DNA of 64,000 bases from the NCBI GenBank assembly GCA_022829145.1, contig CM040747.1, forward strand, positions 37,898,052 to 37,962,051, written 5' to 3'. Of the stretch, positions 9,886 through 20,905 are shown one piece after another; the first letter of the stretch is position 1; each line of letters opens with the position of its first letter. The notes under the pieces are model-generated. The model searched no databases, was not told the DNA's origin, and saw only the letters and a program-made list of their open reading frames with translations. This DNA is from Albula goreensis. Taxonomy: Eukaryota > Chordata > Actinopteri > Albuliformes > Albulidae. The translations under genes and the position numbers were made by a program.

Positions 9886-12800
9886 TGTAGTAATTAATTT
9901 TTTGATCTTCATTTCATAATAATACATTTTATTTCCGAACGGCTTTTTTCCCGAGCAACCTGTTTTAATTTATAATGACATTTTATTTCATAATGCCAAT
10001 TTTATTCCAATTATTTGTGAACTTCAAGCTATTTAGAGCGGAAATACTAGCACCTTATGGCAAAACAAGTTTGCACCAGCACTGGCCATTCTAATATTCG
10101 ATATGATACCCAGGGGCGGAGTTTCCGGGGGGGCTGGGAGGGCGGCGCGCCCTCGGCCCGGGGCCCAGGGGGGCCCGTAGCCTCTGTTCCAGGCTGGGGG
10201 GACCGGGCCCTCTCCCGACGACACCGCTCAATGTGCGATATATGTGTGCTTATACATGTTACCCCAGGCAGGATGAGTCATGGTTGGTAAAAACTTTACA
10301 AGACTGACTTCAGTGATGTAGTTAGGTGTAAAATATGAATAAAATGACGTGCTGCATGACCGGCTTTATTTTCACTCTCACATTTAACTTCATTACGTGC
10401 AAATTTACAAGTGGATCGCCGATATTTTCTCCAAGTGTATTTACGCAAAAAATGTGGGATTTATCAAAGTTTTCGTATATCAGTTTGTAGGATCCGAAGG
10501 AATTTCAACGAGTGCTCTAATATGTTCGTATTGCGTGCGTAAATGGAGAAACACGGCTGTAAAGCTTGTTTTTCGTGTTGTTGCTTTTATTTTTCCATTC
10601 ACTCATTTTTTATTTGATTAAAAATGATTATTTGATTAAAAATGAGTAGCAAATTATTTGGCAGTAATATCGTAACATTATAACGGTTCAAAGTCTTATA
10701 TAAAATCACTATTGGATTCAACATTAAAACAGGTCATTCGGCTTCATTTGTGTAATACTGATGAATACAATTAATTAGTTTGCTTGTCAAAGGCGCAAAC
10801 TACTGCTCTTCTATAGAATCTTTACTTCTTCTTCTTCTTAATATTATTATTATTCCTGGTTCTTCCGGACGTATCTCCCCCGATAGTTTTTTAAGGTAGA
10901 CATACCGAACTTGGCGTAAATATACTGGTCAGGTTGCTTGTATTTTTCTGAGCGATAGATTCATTTTTAAACTATAACGCTTTAAAAAACGGCCTCCATT
11001 GACTTCACATAGGTGGAGTGTTGAGCGTGTTAATGTTGCTAACGTTACTAAGCAACAATTATAACTGCCGCTGCAATTTTAAAGTAGTTGAAAAAATTAT
11101 CCATAGAATACAGCATGCTTGCCGGTTAGCTACCTTACCGGACTTGACATTTTGAAATAACGTTCCTGATATAATGACACTGCAATGCTGGTCAGGTATA
11201 ATGATCTTCAATGACAATTTCAGGTTTTGAACAGAAAGTTCTGCTGTTCTTTGACTGCTTCTAGTACTCTTCCTGCTACTATATCGGTTCTTAGTTCTTA
11301 GTACAATCATTCTCGTTATTTTTATACAAGGTAAAATGACGTTAGAGAGGGACTGCAGAGTGGAGGGAAAATATTGATGAATAAGGCCCAATGTGTGAGC
11401 TGTTGTAAACTGTTGACGGTTGTTATTTCTAGTAGCCCAGCTTATATCCTCTTCTTTCTCTCTCAGCTGTATAGCGGTGATGTTATGGACTCAGCAGTTG
11501 CTTGTGTCAAAAATGTAGTATGTGTGCTTGTAAGCCCCGCTGTTGCGGGCATGTGTATGTTGTAAAGCGATGTTATCATGAGCTTTATTGGGTTTAAAGG
11601 GCCCGGTCATGTGCCCCGCCCCCGGCCCGGTACTGATTTGTTCCGCTAGTGATGATACCCTTACTTGAGTTACATACCTGGCTGGCTAGCGAGCTATATT
11701 TATGTAAAATATTAAAACTCCTGTAATTTCGGTTAGATTCAGGCACGGACCTGATCAATTAGCTCTTAAGTAATAACAAAGAGACACTGCATTTGAGGAA
11801 AAGCTTGAGGTGTCTACTTACAAGTATGAAGGATGTAACTGTCCAAGAAAATAGTGGAACACAATATTGTCTTCTACTATACTAAGTGACCGGTACACTT
11901 TGGTTTGATATAGTTGCAATCGATGAAAAGACATGTTCTTCAAATGACATATTCATTGATAGTTGTTTGCATTTTAAGAACATTCATATTGTGACATCAT
12001 AGAGGCTGAAATATCGAAAATTCTAAACCACTTGAACATATTACTGTTGCTGGGAAACAGAATGATGTGATTCTGCCCAATTCTATGTTGTAAATTTAAA
12101 ATAATAAAATGTTTTAAATAACAGTAAGAGTTTACAGTGCTGAACAAGCAAGAGTTTTATAAGAGCATCAACAATAGTCTAACTTACTCTATGATGTTAA
12201 AGCACATTCCAGCACAGTGGTCTTTATGATGGTACAGTATTGTATGATTTAACTTCTTGGCCAAATGAGGCAAATTTTGAAAAAAAATAAAAAAATAAAT
12301 AATGGATGTGTCATTTAGGTTGTTTTAAAATAAAGGTATTCATATGGGCTGCTTAGAAAAATATAATACACATGAATAAACATGTAAAAGTGTCTTGATA
12401 ACTAATATAGAATGAAGTAACATGTTAAAATGTATTTTTGATCCAAGGGATGCCTTTTCATTGATTGCAACTATATCTTACCAAAATTTACCAGTCACTT
12501 ATGATAGTAGAAGACAATATTGTGTTCCACTATTTTCTTGGACAGTTATATCCTTCAGACTTGTAAGTAGATACCTAAAGCTTTTTCTCAAATGCAGTGT
12601 CTATTTATCATTACTTCAAAATTAATTGATCAGTTCTGTGCCTGAATCTAACAGATAAGCGATATAAAGTACAGGAGTTTTAATGTTTTACCTTTATATA
12701 CCTCATTAACAAGCCAGCCATGTAGGGTAACTCAAGTAAGGGTGTCATGATATATGAGAATGGTCAACATTGGTGCAATCTTGTTTTGCCTTAATGTGCT

Positions 12801-12975
12801 AGCATTTCTATACTGATATAATTTCACTTCGCAAGTAATTGTGGTAAAAGTGGCATTATGAAATAAAAGTTTCATTGTTAATTAAAACAGATTGCTTGAA
12901 AAAAACCATTTGGAAATAAAATGTATTAGTATGAAATAAAGATCAAATAATTCATTACTACATCATTATTGAGTA
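9886..12975. repeat. Long inverted-repeat element (copy A)
   Basis: The left arm (9886-10110, resuming 11652 to about 12060) is the reverse complement of the right arm (about 12430-12975). For example ATGTAGTAATTAATTTTTTG at the left edge pairs with CAAATAATTCATTACTACAT at the right, and TTACTTGAGTTACATACCTG pairs with the GGTAACTCAAGTAAG region near 12726. The left arm is interrupted by the hAT element. In block B the uninterrupted element lies at about 40120-41245; block C keeps only a right arm (52165-52860). The transposase relic starts about 60 bp beyond the right arm in all three. Confidence 0.8.
10111..11651. mobile_element. Non-autonomous hAT-type insertion, 1.54 kb
   Basis: The element is bounded by an 8-bp target duplication ATGATACC (10103-10110 and 11652-11659). 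Its ends are imperfect inverted repeats: CAGGGGCGGA at the left, and CACTAGCGGA as the reverse complement of the right end. Block B preserves the empty site (ATATGATGCC then CTACTTGAG near 40336-40350). An 8-bp duplication with CA-starting ends is typical of the hAT superfamily. GC-rich sequence lies just inside both ends (10120-10210, 11598-11633). No transposase is visible in the 1.5-kb interior, which is mostly AT-rich with no recognisable coding. Confidence 0.75.
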
Positions 12976-13035
12976 AAATTTAAACATGATAATGAAAATA
13001 GATTAGACATAAACAGTGACTTGGCAGATTAGGCA

Positions 13036-14212
13036 GTGACCGACAATCAGGTACACAAATCACTCAATAACGTGCTCCAAATTCTTCACAAACACGGACA
13101 TGATGAACGACCCAAGGACTCACGGACACTTCTCTCCACTCCACAAGTACTTGAACGCCAGGCAAGATGTAACGGTGAATACATTTATTATGGCTTAGAA
13201 ACTGGCATATGCAGCACACTCCTGCAGTGCCCAGCCTCTACAGAATGCATTCCTGTCTGTATTAATATTGATGGTGTACCATTATGCAACTCTAGTGGTG
13301 CTCAGTTCTGCCCCATGTTGGCAAAGACTGATAGATTTGAGCCTTTCGTCGTGGGTCTTTTCAGTGGCATGATGAAAGCAGAAGCACTGGAAGACGATGT
13401 CCAAGACTTAGTGGTAGATTTTAGGAGGCTGGAGGAAAAGCACAATGGAGGAGTCATACAGGCGCATTTAAAAGACTTTATATGTGATGCTCCTTAAAAA
13501 CATCATCTACCACACTGGATATTACAGCTGTGAAAGGTGTGAAGAGGAAGGTGAATGGTTGGGAAAAGTAGTGTTCAACAGCAAGGATACATTCCCATGA
13601 GGGACAGATGAAAAGTTCAGCCAGATGGACAACAGAGTGAAACATCAGCATGGGGAGCCACCACTGATCAGAGCAGGCATCCCATGAGTCAGCTCATTTC
13701 CCCTGATTATACCCACCTTGTCTGCCTTGGAGTAGTGAGGCGCATCCTTGTGTTACTTGTGTCAGATCTCCAACCCTCACAGGCTCCCTCCTAGACAGAC
13801 AGCTGAACTGTCCAATGGACTCCTTGGATTGAGGAATGCAATGCCCAGTGAGGTAGCAAGGAGGCCCAGATCACATGGACAGATGGAAAGCAGTTTATCC
13901 CGGACAGTTTCTGCCATACACTTGACATTGTGGTGCTCCATGGGATTGTGGACCCAGAATTGTACCGCCACTTCCTCTGGCTAACAGTTGGAATGTCGAT
14001 CCTTCTTGCTGCAGATCGTGATTGGAGAAACCAATTTCTGCCATATGCAGCTGAGATCCTCAATCATTTCGTGGTCAACAGCACCGTGGTCTATGGAGAC
14101 AAATTCACTGTCTACGATGTGCGAGCTGTAAAACACCTCCATGAAGATATTGCACATTTTCATTGTTCGTTGAATGACGTATCTGCTTTCACCCTTGAGA
14201 ACCATCTTTAGA
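13036..14212 (+). pseudogene. Dead transposase-like gene, copy A
   Basis: The start MTDNQVHKSLNNVLQILHKH is followed by blocks recalling a transposase family found in fish and invertebrates: SRTLLSTPQ, GEYIYYGLE, a VDGVPL-like INIDGVPL, a FICDAP block, then (out of frame) TGYYSCERCEEEGEW and YTHLVCLGVVRRIL, and later VLHGIVDPELY and GDKFTVYDVRAVKHLHED. Several frameshifts and stops separate these, notably after the ICDAP block (13497) and in the 13500-13930 interval. I infer a DNA-transposon protein, possibly CMC/EnSpm-related, but the superfamily is uncertain. Copy A then jumps directly at about 14240 into a downstream exon because the intervening 0.9 kb is deleted. Confidence 0.6.
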
Positions 14213-14246
14213 CCGTCAAGAAGCTTGTGAAGACCAAAGAACTGGA

Positions 14247-14528
14247 GAACAAAGCCCCTGCTACCATCGTTCAAACCACTCCTGAAGGTAAGTAGAGTGG
14301 GCTGCCTGAACAGACCAGTATTCAGCAGAAATAGAGTAATGTGTACTTCATGTGTAATTTATGTAATGTGTACTTTATGTGTATTTTATGAAATCTTTTC
14401 TGTTTGTCATTGAGTCTCAGTCTCTCTGGTAGCCGATGAATCTCAGCCTGACACTGAAAGGAGTCCTGGACTTGCGCCAGTGAAGAGTGCACCTGGAACA
14501 ACTAAGTCTATGAAAAAGAAGCACAAAG
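14247..14528 (+). other. Two phase-compatible exons of the transposon's second gene (copy A)
   Basis: The first piece reads NKAPATIVQTTPE and ends with donor GTAAGT at 14288. The second (14421-14528) has acceptor GAGTCTCAG and donor GTAGGA, and reads VADESQPDTERSPGLAPVK, then SMKKKHK. Joining them keeps the frame across a phase-1 intron. The same NKAPATIVQTTPE exon occurs in copies B and C. It looks like a charged linker region of a transposon-encoded accessory protein; a DUF4806-type protein is a guess. Confidence 0.35.
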
Positions 14529-14559
14529 GTAGGATTACAGGCTCAGTTCAGTCACATTG

Positions 14560-16640
14560 ACAGTCAATCCTTCCTACAGTAGCATGGGAGTATTTTCTCC
14601 CAGTCAGCTTTCAGGAAGTGGAGGCATCAGTCTGTCTTTAAAACAACATTTAAATTAACATTCACCACTGCAACAGAGATGACACTTAGTAACAACAGAG
14701 GAATCAGTTACATGGTGGAGGTATCAGTCACAGTAGAGACGTCAGCTATAAACTGCTCCCATGTGCAAAGAAGATAAGGTTTGGCCAGGCCTCTCTGCTG
14801 ATGATGGAGACTTCCAACGAGACCGAGTTGATTAGAGGATGGTATCATTGATATGTTTTCTGTCTGAAAATAATATTCTCATATTTATTGAAGCGCACTG
14901 TTCTAACTACTATCCATGACAGAGCTGGGTGCAGGGAGTTATATCAGTGTCTGTATTTCATACCCAGTGATTATGCACATAGATCAGAGTAGATCAAGAT
15001 GTTATGAATGAAAATTATAATGTACTGCTTTTATGTACATTTAATTTTAAATATATGGCCATGCTGCTCAAATGAGAGGACCATGTTAGATTGACAAACC
15101 ATTCATTTCTCCAAGAGTTTTAGCTGTCAGAGTAGAAAGACTCTTAGACACTTCTCACCTTACACTGCTAACATTTACCTTGAGTCTGATTTATGTAGGT
15201 CTAGCTCTGAGTTAGAGCTCTAGTTCACCCAGTCTGCTTGGCTCCACTTAATGAGCAGCCAGCCTCTGACTGTTCACCTCGTTCTCAGGCTCTTGCTGAG
15301 TCTGTTGAATTGTCTCCACACCGCAGTTCCTCTGCTTATGCCTCTGCTGGAGGAGATGATGTGGGGACAGAGGCTGAGAGTCTACCAAGGCTCTGTGCTC
15401 ACGTGGCTCCTGGCCATCACCATGGAGTCAAGGATGCCTCTACCTGCCAGCACACATGAGTCTCTCTCCTCTGTCTTAGGATGTCCTGATCAGCACCAGC
15501 TCCAAATAAATGCATTTGGTTACGCAGTAAGAGAGCGCCCATGCTACAGCGCTCACTATGAAATTATGCATATGATGTGAATAGTTGCAGATTACCATGA
15601 GCAAAGGGTATGTGTTATTCCATATGGTTATCTGTTTAAAGACTGTTTGTGCTGACCTCATCAAATGAGGGCCATTTGATGCTAAGATTACAACATTCTG
15701 TTGTATGATTCAGACAAACCAATATGTATTTAATAATATCAGTCTGGGCAACATACTGATAAATAACTAATCAGGACAGCAACGATTTTGTACTGTACTT
15801 AGACTTGATGATTTTCCACACCACAAGGGGGAGCCATCCTACTGTGATATAAGAGGGGTTATATGGTTATATGAGACACCTTAATAATGATTATGAAACA
15901 CCTCTGTAGAACACACATCAGTCCAATGGAGGGGCCGATAGTGCCTCACTTTCACACTGTATTCAACACAAGGGACTGAGGTGGCACCCAAGTGACCGTA
16001 GTATTGTTGAGGATAATACAGTAACAGCTGTAAGGGTGAGGAAGAGTCAGCTCAGGTGTGAAGCTGTTGATGGAAACAACACCGCTGTCCGATCCAGTTC
16101 AACACTACAGATCCTGACTAGTTCAGTCTCTCTGACAGATTTAAGCTATGTTTCTAAATTATTCTTTAATTCATATCCATACGTTCTGTCATTGAAAATG
16201 TAAAAGAAGTTTACTCTTATGGAAACATACCCAAAAAATCACATTTGATATGATGGTATTAATTGTGATTGGGAGTAATTGTGTTAAGTTCATGTTCAAG
16301 CTTTTAATGAGAGTGAATGCAGAAAACTGCTTCATGCATGTAATCCAGTTGCTAGATTTCTGTGCTGTGTTTGACTTGGATAAATTCACTTATTTTTAAA
16401 AAAAGGTGTTTCATATAACAATAATTATTCATCCACTGGGCTTTGATACTGTTGGATGTACAGACATGAAAATGCTCAAACATTGTATGAGGTGTGAGAG
16501 CATCTGGAAGTTATAACTGAACCACTGAAGCTCAGTGTGCTGGAGCAGAACCCCTCAGTGTCCCGGGTCAGTGCCTCCCCCCTCAGCACCTGCAGTTGGT
16601 CCCAGCTGCAGCAGTGCAGTCTCTGTGCAGTCTGACTGAG
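14560..16640. other. No recognised gene
   Basis: 14880-15197 is shared with block B (45090-45386); the rest is unique in the window. Two overlapping open frames at 15238-15580 have no recognisable motif. A CTCF-like CCACAAGGGGGAGC lies at 15821-15834, about 0.8 kb beyond the V1 recombination signal. No J segment was seen here on either strand. Confidence 0.45.
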
Positions 16641-16643
16641 GGA

Positions 16644-16671
16644 GGTTTTTGTACGGCTCTCTATCACTGTG
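16644..16671 (-). promoter_or_regulatory. V1 recombination signal, 12-RSS
   Basis: On the minus strand heptamer CACAGTG, 12-bp spacer ATAGAGAGCCGT and nonamer ACAAAAACC directly follow the V exon. This is the V-side 12-RSS arrangement of kappa-like light chains. Confidence 0.93.
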
Positions 16672-17243
16672 TGAACACAGGGCCACTGTGGTAACTCTGG
16701 CAGTCGTATTATCCTGTGTCTTCAGCCTGGACTCCACTGATGGTCAGAGTGAAGTCAGTCCCAGATCCACCGCCACTGAATCGACCAGGAGTCCCTGAGT
16801 TACGTGATGTTGCATAGTAGATCAGGAGTTTAGGAGCTTCTCCAGGTTTCTGCTGGTACCAGGCTAGGCGGTGCTTACCACTATAGATATACACAGCAGG
16901 GCTGGTTCTACAGCTCAGGGTGACAGTGTCTCCTGTGAGAGCAGATTTACCAGCAGGAGTCTGAGTCACAGTCACCTGTCCTGTAGACTCTAAATGAAAG
17001 AAAAAACACCTCATAAATCCTAATTTTAGCAAAATGCAACATATATTATTTTACATATGTGAAACAATTGGATTATCTGTTGATATCATAGAAAAACATA
17101 TTTTTTGTTGATTTCATGTTACGTTTCAAATGAGAATTATCATGTGTTTCTGAATGTTCCCAACCCTTACCCTGAATGCAGAAAGCGAGTGCCCAGATGA
17201 AGATGTTGATAAAAGTCATTGTTGCTGTGGGTTCTGTTGCCAT
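16672..17243 (-). pseudogene. Ig light-chain V segment V1 (nonsense in FR3)
   Basis: Leader exon 17171-17243 (73 bp, [11 protein letters not shown]...FCIQ plus one base), donor GTAAG, and V exon 16672-16989 (318 bp) with acceptor TTTCATTTAG. The mature domain begins [18 protein letters not shown] and has the conserved Cys (VTLSC), [15 protein letters not shown] and [12 protein letters not shown]. In FR3 the codon that is GAT in the other copies (GDYYC) is TAA at 16709-16711, so the frame stops three codons before the second conserved Cys. After it the sequence still reads CQSYHSGPVFTQ into an intact 12-RSS. Octamer and TATA are also intact. The domain also has GGGSG instead of GSGSG. I call it a pseudogene with intact recombination and transcription signals. 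Confidence 0.9.
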
Positions 17244-17322
17244 GAAGGACAGCTCTCAGTCATCAAGTGTTGAACTCACAGGACTATAAACACTCCCAGA
17301 GCCAATGCAAAGTGTCTTCTCT

Positions 17323-17330
17323 ATGCAAAT
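17323..17330 (-). promoter_or_regulatory. V1 octamer
   Basis: ATTTGCAT on the coding strand, about 80 bp upstream of the V1 start codon, with a TATA-like TTTATAG between. This is the classic immunoglobulin light-chain promoter octamer and orientation. Confidence 0.85.
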
Positions 17331-17734
17331 GGTCTTCCTGGGTACAGCAGGAACTTGTAGCCCAGCAGTGCTGTGGAGGCAGACTAGGGCTTATGGGCTG
17401 TGACACAGACAGAGCAGTTTAACGTCTCCAGAGACAGACCAGGGTCAAAGTCCCAGTGCCCCATCAATGGGTCAGCACATATACATGACTAACTCTGTGC
17501 TGCCAAATGCTGCTGTTCCCATTCAAAGTTTTCCAAAACCCATCATTTTCATTAATTACAGGAGTTTTTAAAAGACAGTTTGTAACACCAGTAATATTTT
17601 CAGGGCCATCTCATTGGTGCAGACCAGCTCTGATTAGCACTGGCCAGTTCAGGATTTGATACCGAACAATCGCAATTGTTGTGTCATGACATTTGGGGCA
17701 ATAGTGGTGGTCTTTCTCCCCCTCGTGGAAACTG

Positions 17735-17756
17735 TATGTAATGGCAGCTTGTGTGA
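17735..17756 (+). repeat. Conserved V-downstream element (V2 copy)
   Basis: TATGTAATGGCAGCTTGTGT occurs about 0.3 kb beyond the V2 recombination signal. Near-identical copies occur beyond V3 (46501), V4 (49899) and V5 (58079, degraded), and in reverse at 8017, 36423 and 38222. Confidence 0.7.
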
Positions 17757-18061
17757 CATCGAATAGAACTACTGTTGACTGAGTGGCTTCAAAAAGATGT
17801 ATACTATGTATAAATGCGATTATTTAAAAAAGGTTTTTCATATAACCACTCTTATTCATCCATGGGACTTTAAAATTATTGGATGTATAGACAATGCTCA
17901 GTGTATTCGATGAGAGTTTATCTGAGCGTTATTATTGAACCAGTGAAGCTCAGTGTGTTGGAGCAGAACCCCTCAGTGTCCCGGGTCAGTGCCTCCCCCC
18001 TCAGCACCTGCAGTAGGTCCCAGCTGCAGCAGTGCAGTCTCTGTGCAGTCTGACTGAGGGA

Positions 18062-18089
18062 GGTTTTTGTACGGCTCTCTATCACTGTG
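18062..18089 (-). promoter_or_regulatory. V2 recombination signal, 12-RSS
   Basis: CACAGTG, spacer ATAGAGAGCCGT, ACAAAAACC, identical to V1 and abutting the V2 exon. Confidence 0.93.
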
Positions 18090-18648
18090 TGAACACACCA
18101 CCACTGTGTAAACTCTTACAGTAGTAATCTCCTGCATCTTCAGCCTGGACTCCACTGATGGTCAGAGTGAAGTCAGTCCCAGATCCACTGCCACTGAATC
18201 GATCAGGAATCCCTGAGTAACGTGATGTTGCATAGTAGATCAGGAGTTTAGGAGCTTCTCCAGGTTTCTGCTGATACCAGGCTAGGTAGTGCTTACCATT
18301 ATAGACATACACAGCAGTGCTGGTTCTACAGCTCAGGGTGACAGTGTCTCCTGTGAGAGCAGATTTACCAGCAGGAGTCTGAGTCACAGTCACCTGACCT
18401 GTGCATTCTGAAGAGAAGAATAAAAAATATAAATATTTATATTATCTATAGTCACATTAGAATGTCACATTATTGCCCAGGCAGTTATTTTATATCTTTC
18501 AAATACATTTACTTTTTATACTTACATTAAAATTGAAGACAGTATTAAAATTTGAATATGTTTTAGGAATGTTACCCTGAATGCAGAAAGCGAGTGCCCA
18601 GATGAAGATGGTGATAAAAGTCATTGTTGCTGTGGGTTCTGTTGCCAT
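18090..18648 (-). CDS. Ig light-chain V segment V2, intact
   Basis: Kappa-like light-chain variable segment, germline form. The leader exon 18576-18648 (73 bp) encodes a 24-residue signal peptide that starts [18 protein letters not shown] phase-1 intron follows, with donor GTAAC (weaker than its neighbours) and acceptor CTTCTCTTCAG. The V exon 18090-18407 (318 bp) is open: [20 protein letters not shown] then C23, [20 protein letters not shown], the [16 protein letters not shown] framework and GDYYC at C104. CDR3 is short ([11 protein letters not shown]). Promoter octamer and TATA lie upstream, and a perfect 12-RSS is downstream. Its role would be to recombine with a J carrying a 23-RSS; no J was found in this window. 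Confidence 0.92.
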
Positions 18649-18744
18649 GAAGGACAGCTCTCAGTCATCAAGTGTTAAACTCACAGGACTATAAACACTC
18701 CCAGAGCACTGAAGCATGTGCTGCCAATGCAAAGTGTCTTCTCT

Positions 18745-18752
18745 ATGCAAAT
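18745..18752 (-). promoter_or_regulatory. V2 octamer
   Basis: ATTTGCAT on the coding strand, about 50 bp upstream of a TATA (18690-18695 region) and about 100 bp from the ATG. Confidence 0.85.
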
Positions 18753-19272
18753 GGTCTTCCTGGGTACAGCAGGCACTTGTAGCCCAGCAGTGCTGTGGAC
18801 TGGGGACTGTGGGCTGTGACAGAGAGAGAGAGTTCAACAGCAGCACCAGGACAGCAGCAGAGGTGTCAGTCACTCTGGTTTGACAGAGAGTCACAGTTCA
18901 CTTCACACATTAACATTTACAGAAATTAAAATAATGACATTGCAGGGTGGTTCAGAAGACCCTGCTGCTTAAAAAGGGAGAGCACTATGACTGCATCTGC
19001 ACTGGCTGTATAAGTGAGGTGCAGATTCAGCTCATTTTTGGGGCTCATTGATGGCTCATTTTTAAACATCTGTCTGCTCATTTTTGGACAGTGTATTTTC
19101 ATAAGTGAATCCCATTAAACATCTGTCTGTCTCCATGGATGAGATTTGCAATTATTTAATGTTTGAACTCTTTTAAAACTGAAATGTCAAAAAAACATAT
19201 TGAAGTTTTGATTTAACAATGCATTTTACACTAGAAAGTACTCACAATTAATATTGACTTTTAATTTAAATA

Positions 19273-20903
19273 CAGTATTGTGAAAAATTGTTGCCCCCTT
19301 TTTGATTTCCTCTTTTTATTTTTATTTCTCTTGCTGAATGATTTTAGATAATCTAATAAAATATAAAATTAGACAAGGAAAACAGAAACATAAATCATAG
19401 TTTTTACATCATTATTTCATTCACTCATGAGAGTTAGTCACCAATTACCAATATTTTCCTGTGAAGAAGTAATTGCCCCTTAAAGTGAATATGTGGCTGG
19501 ACCACCCTTACAGCAGCAGTAACTGTAATGAAATGCTTCCTATAACTTGATATGAGCCTCCCACATCTCTGAGGAGGAATCTTGGCCCACTCTTCTTTGT
19601 AGAACCTCTGTATCCCTGACAAATTTGTAGGTCATGAACTGAGAGCATGAACTGCTCTTTTCAGGTCCTGCCACAGCATCTCTGATGGGTTCAAGTCAGG
19701 ACTTTGACTCGGCCACTGCAACACTTTCATTTTGTTTCTCAGCCATTCAGATGTGGACTTGCTCGCATGCTTAGGATCATTGTCCTGCTGCATCACCCAG
19801 TTACGCTTCAGCTTCAGCTCACACACAGATGGTCGGACGTTCTCCTTAAGAATATTCTGGTACACATCCAGAATTCATGCTTTCTTTCAAAGATTACAAG
19901 TCGTCCAGGTCCTGAGGCAATAAAACATTCCTATACCATCACACTGCCACCACCATGCTTCAGTGTAGGTATGACATTCTTACAGTGGAATGCTGTGTTT
20001 GCTTTATGCCAGACAAAGAAGGACTCACACACTCTAACAAGTTCCACCTTTGACTCATCTGTCCATAGAATATTATCCCAAAAGACTTGAGCATCAACCA
20101 TGTGCTTTTTAGCAGAGATGAGATGAGATTTTATGTTTCTCTTGGAGAGCAATGGTTTCCACCTTGCCACTCTTCCATGAGGCCCAGTTTTGCCCGGTGT
20201 TTTCATACCATAGAGTCATGGACACTGATCTTAGCTGATGCTAGAGAGGCCTACAGTTCTTTTGAAGCTTTTCTGGGGGCTTTAGATACTTCCTGGATAA
20301 GGTGCCGCTGTGCCCTGGCACAAATTGTGGCAGGTTGAGCAATCCTGGGAAGTTTCACCACTGTTCCAAGTCTTCTCCATTTGGAGATAATGGTGCACAC
20401 TGTGGTTCACTGGAGTTCAAGAGCCATAGAAATGACTCTGTAACCTTTTCCAGACTGGTTTGGCTCCACAGCTTTTATCCTCAGTTGTTCTGGGAGCTCC
20501 TTTGATTATGGCATTGTGTTCCTGTAGAAACTTTGAGGTGAATACTTCTTTCTGATGGTTAGTTTCAGTATATATCCTTTCTAAACTCAACAAGGTTGGT
20601 TGCAATCGAGACTGGCTGTGTCCAGTCACCTCAATCTAATTTTCAATGACAAATATGTAGATTTATTTGTTTACAAACAAAAGGGGCAAATAATTTTTCA
20701 GGGCCAATATGGGTAATTGGTGACTTTCCCGATTGAATTAATGAAGTAAGGCTATGTTAAAGTAAACCTAGTAAAAGCGATGTTTTATGTTTGTTTGGGT
20801 TTCTCTTGTCTAATGATAAATTTTATTTAATTGTCTGAAACCATTCAGTGAGAGAACTATACAAAAAAAGAGGAATGGGGGCAAAAACCTTTTCATGGCA
20901 CTG
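19273..20903 (-). mobile_element. Tc1/mariner transposon, full length, dead
   Basis: The element is 1,631 bp between TA dinucleotides (19271-19272 and 20904-20905). Both ends begin CAGT and carry related inverted repeats: CAGTATTGTGAAAAATTGTT at the left, and the reverse complement of the right end reads CAGTGCCATGAAAAGGTTTT, each followed by TGCCCCC. Similarity appears to continue deeper, as in IR/DR-type fish Tc1 elements. The transposase lies on the minus strand and is broken. Insertion is between V2 and the BEL/H2B region. Confidence 0.92.
19445..20530 (-). pseudogene. Tc1 transposase with nonsense codons
   Basis: Reading the minus strand from about 20530, an HTH region ends in IISKWRRLGTVVKLPR. 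Then come ARAQRHLIQEVSKAPRKASK, GRVARWKPLLSKRNIKSHL, the first catalytic block [49 protein letters not shown], and the [18 protein letters not shown] block, where a typical Tc1 has NPIE. Finally EEWAKIPPQRCGRLISSYRK. Catalytic D, D and E positions are all present. Stops interrupt the frame after the ALELQ and SKEL segments (near 20410 and 20250), and the N-terminal start is not clean. The length, about 340 codons, matches Tc1 transposases. Confidence 0.9.
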
Positions 20904-20905
20904 TA

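Larger units (their letters stand above)
6541..15200 (+). repeat. Duplication block A
   Basis: The sequence from the CTATCATTAATAAA motif near 6541 to about 15200 is colinear with 29640-45390 (block B) on the same strand. The blocks differ by insertions and deletions: B carries the LTR element (29788-35114), a roughly 0.6-kb segment (35390-35985) and V7; A carries a hAT insertion (10111-11651) and lacks a roughly 0.9-kb stretch of the transposon (equivalent to 42510-43435). Shared items include the microprotein exons, the inverted repeat and the transposase relic. The match extends to 14880-15197 against 45090-45386. Confidence 0.85.

Noticed and set aside
10033..10290. GC-rich segment resembling a CpG island or small ORFs
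   Set aside because: It is the GC-rich end of the hAT-type insertion; block B shows the site without it.
15238..15580. Two overlapping open frames, 73 and 109 codons, with hydrophobic LVLRLLLSLL stretch
   Set aside because: No splice sites, homology or conservation in block B (the region is not in the shared part); probably chance.
16205..16640. Possible J segment downstream of V1 and elsewhere between V segments
   Set aside because: No FGxG coding motif with a 23-bp-spacer signal was found on reading either strand. This is absence on inspection, not a profile search.
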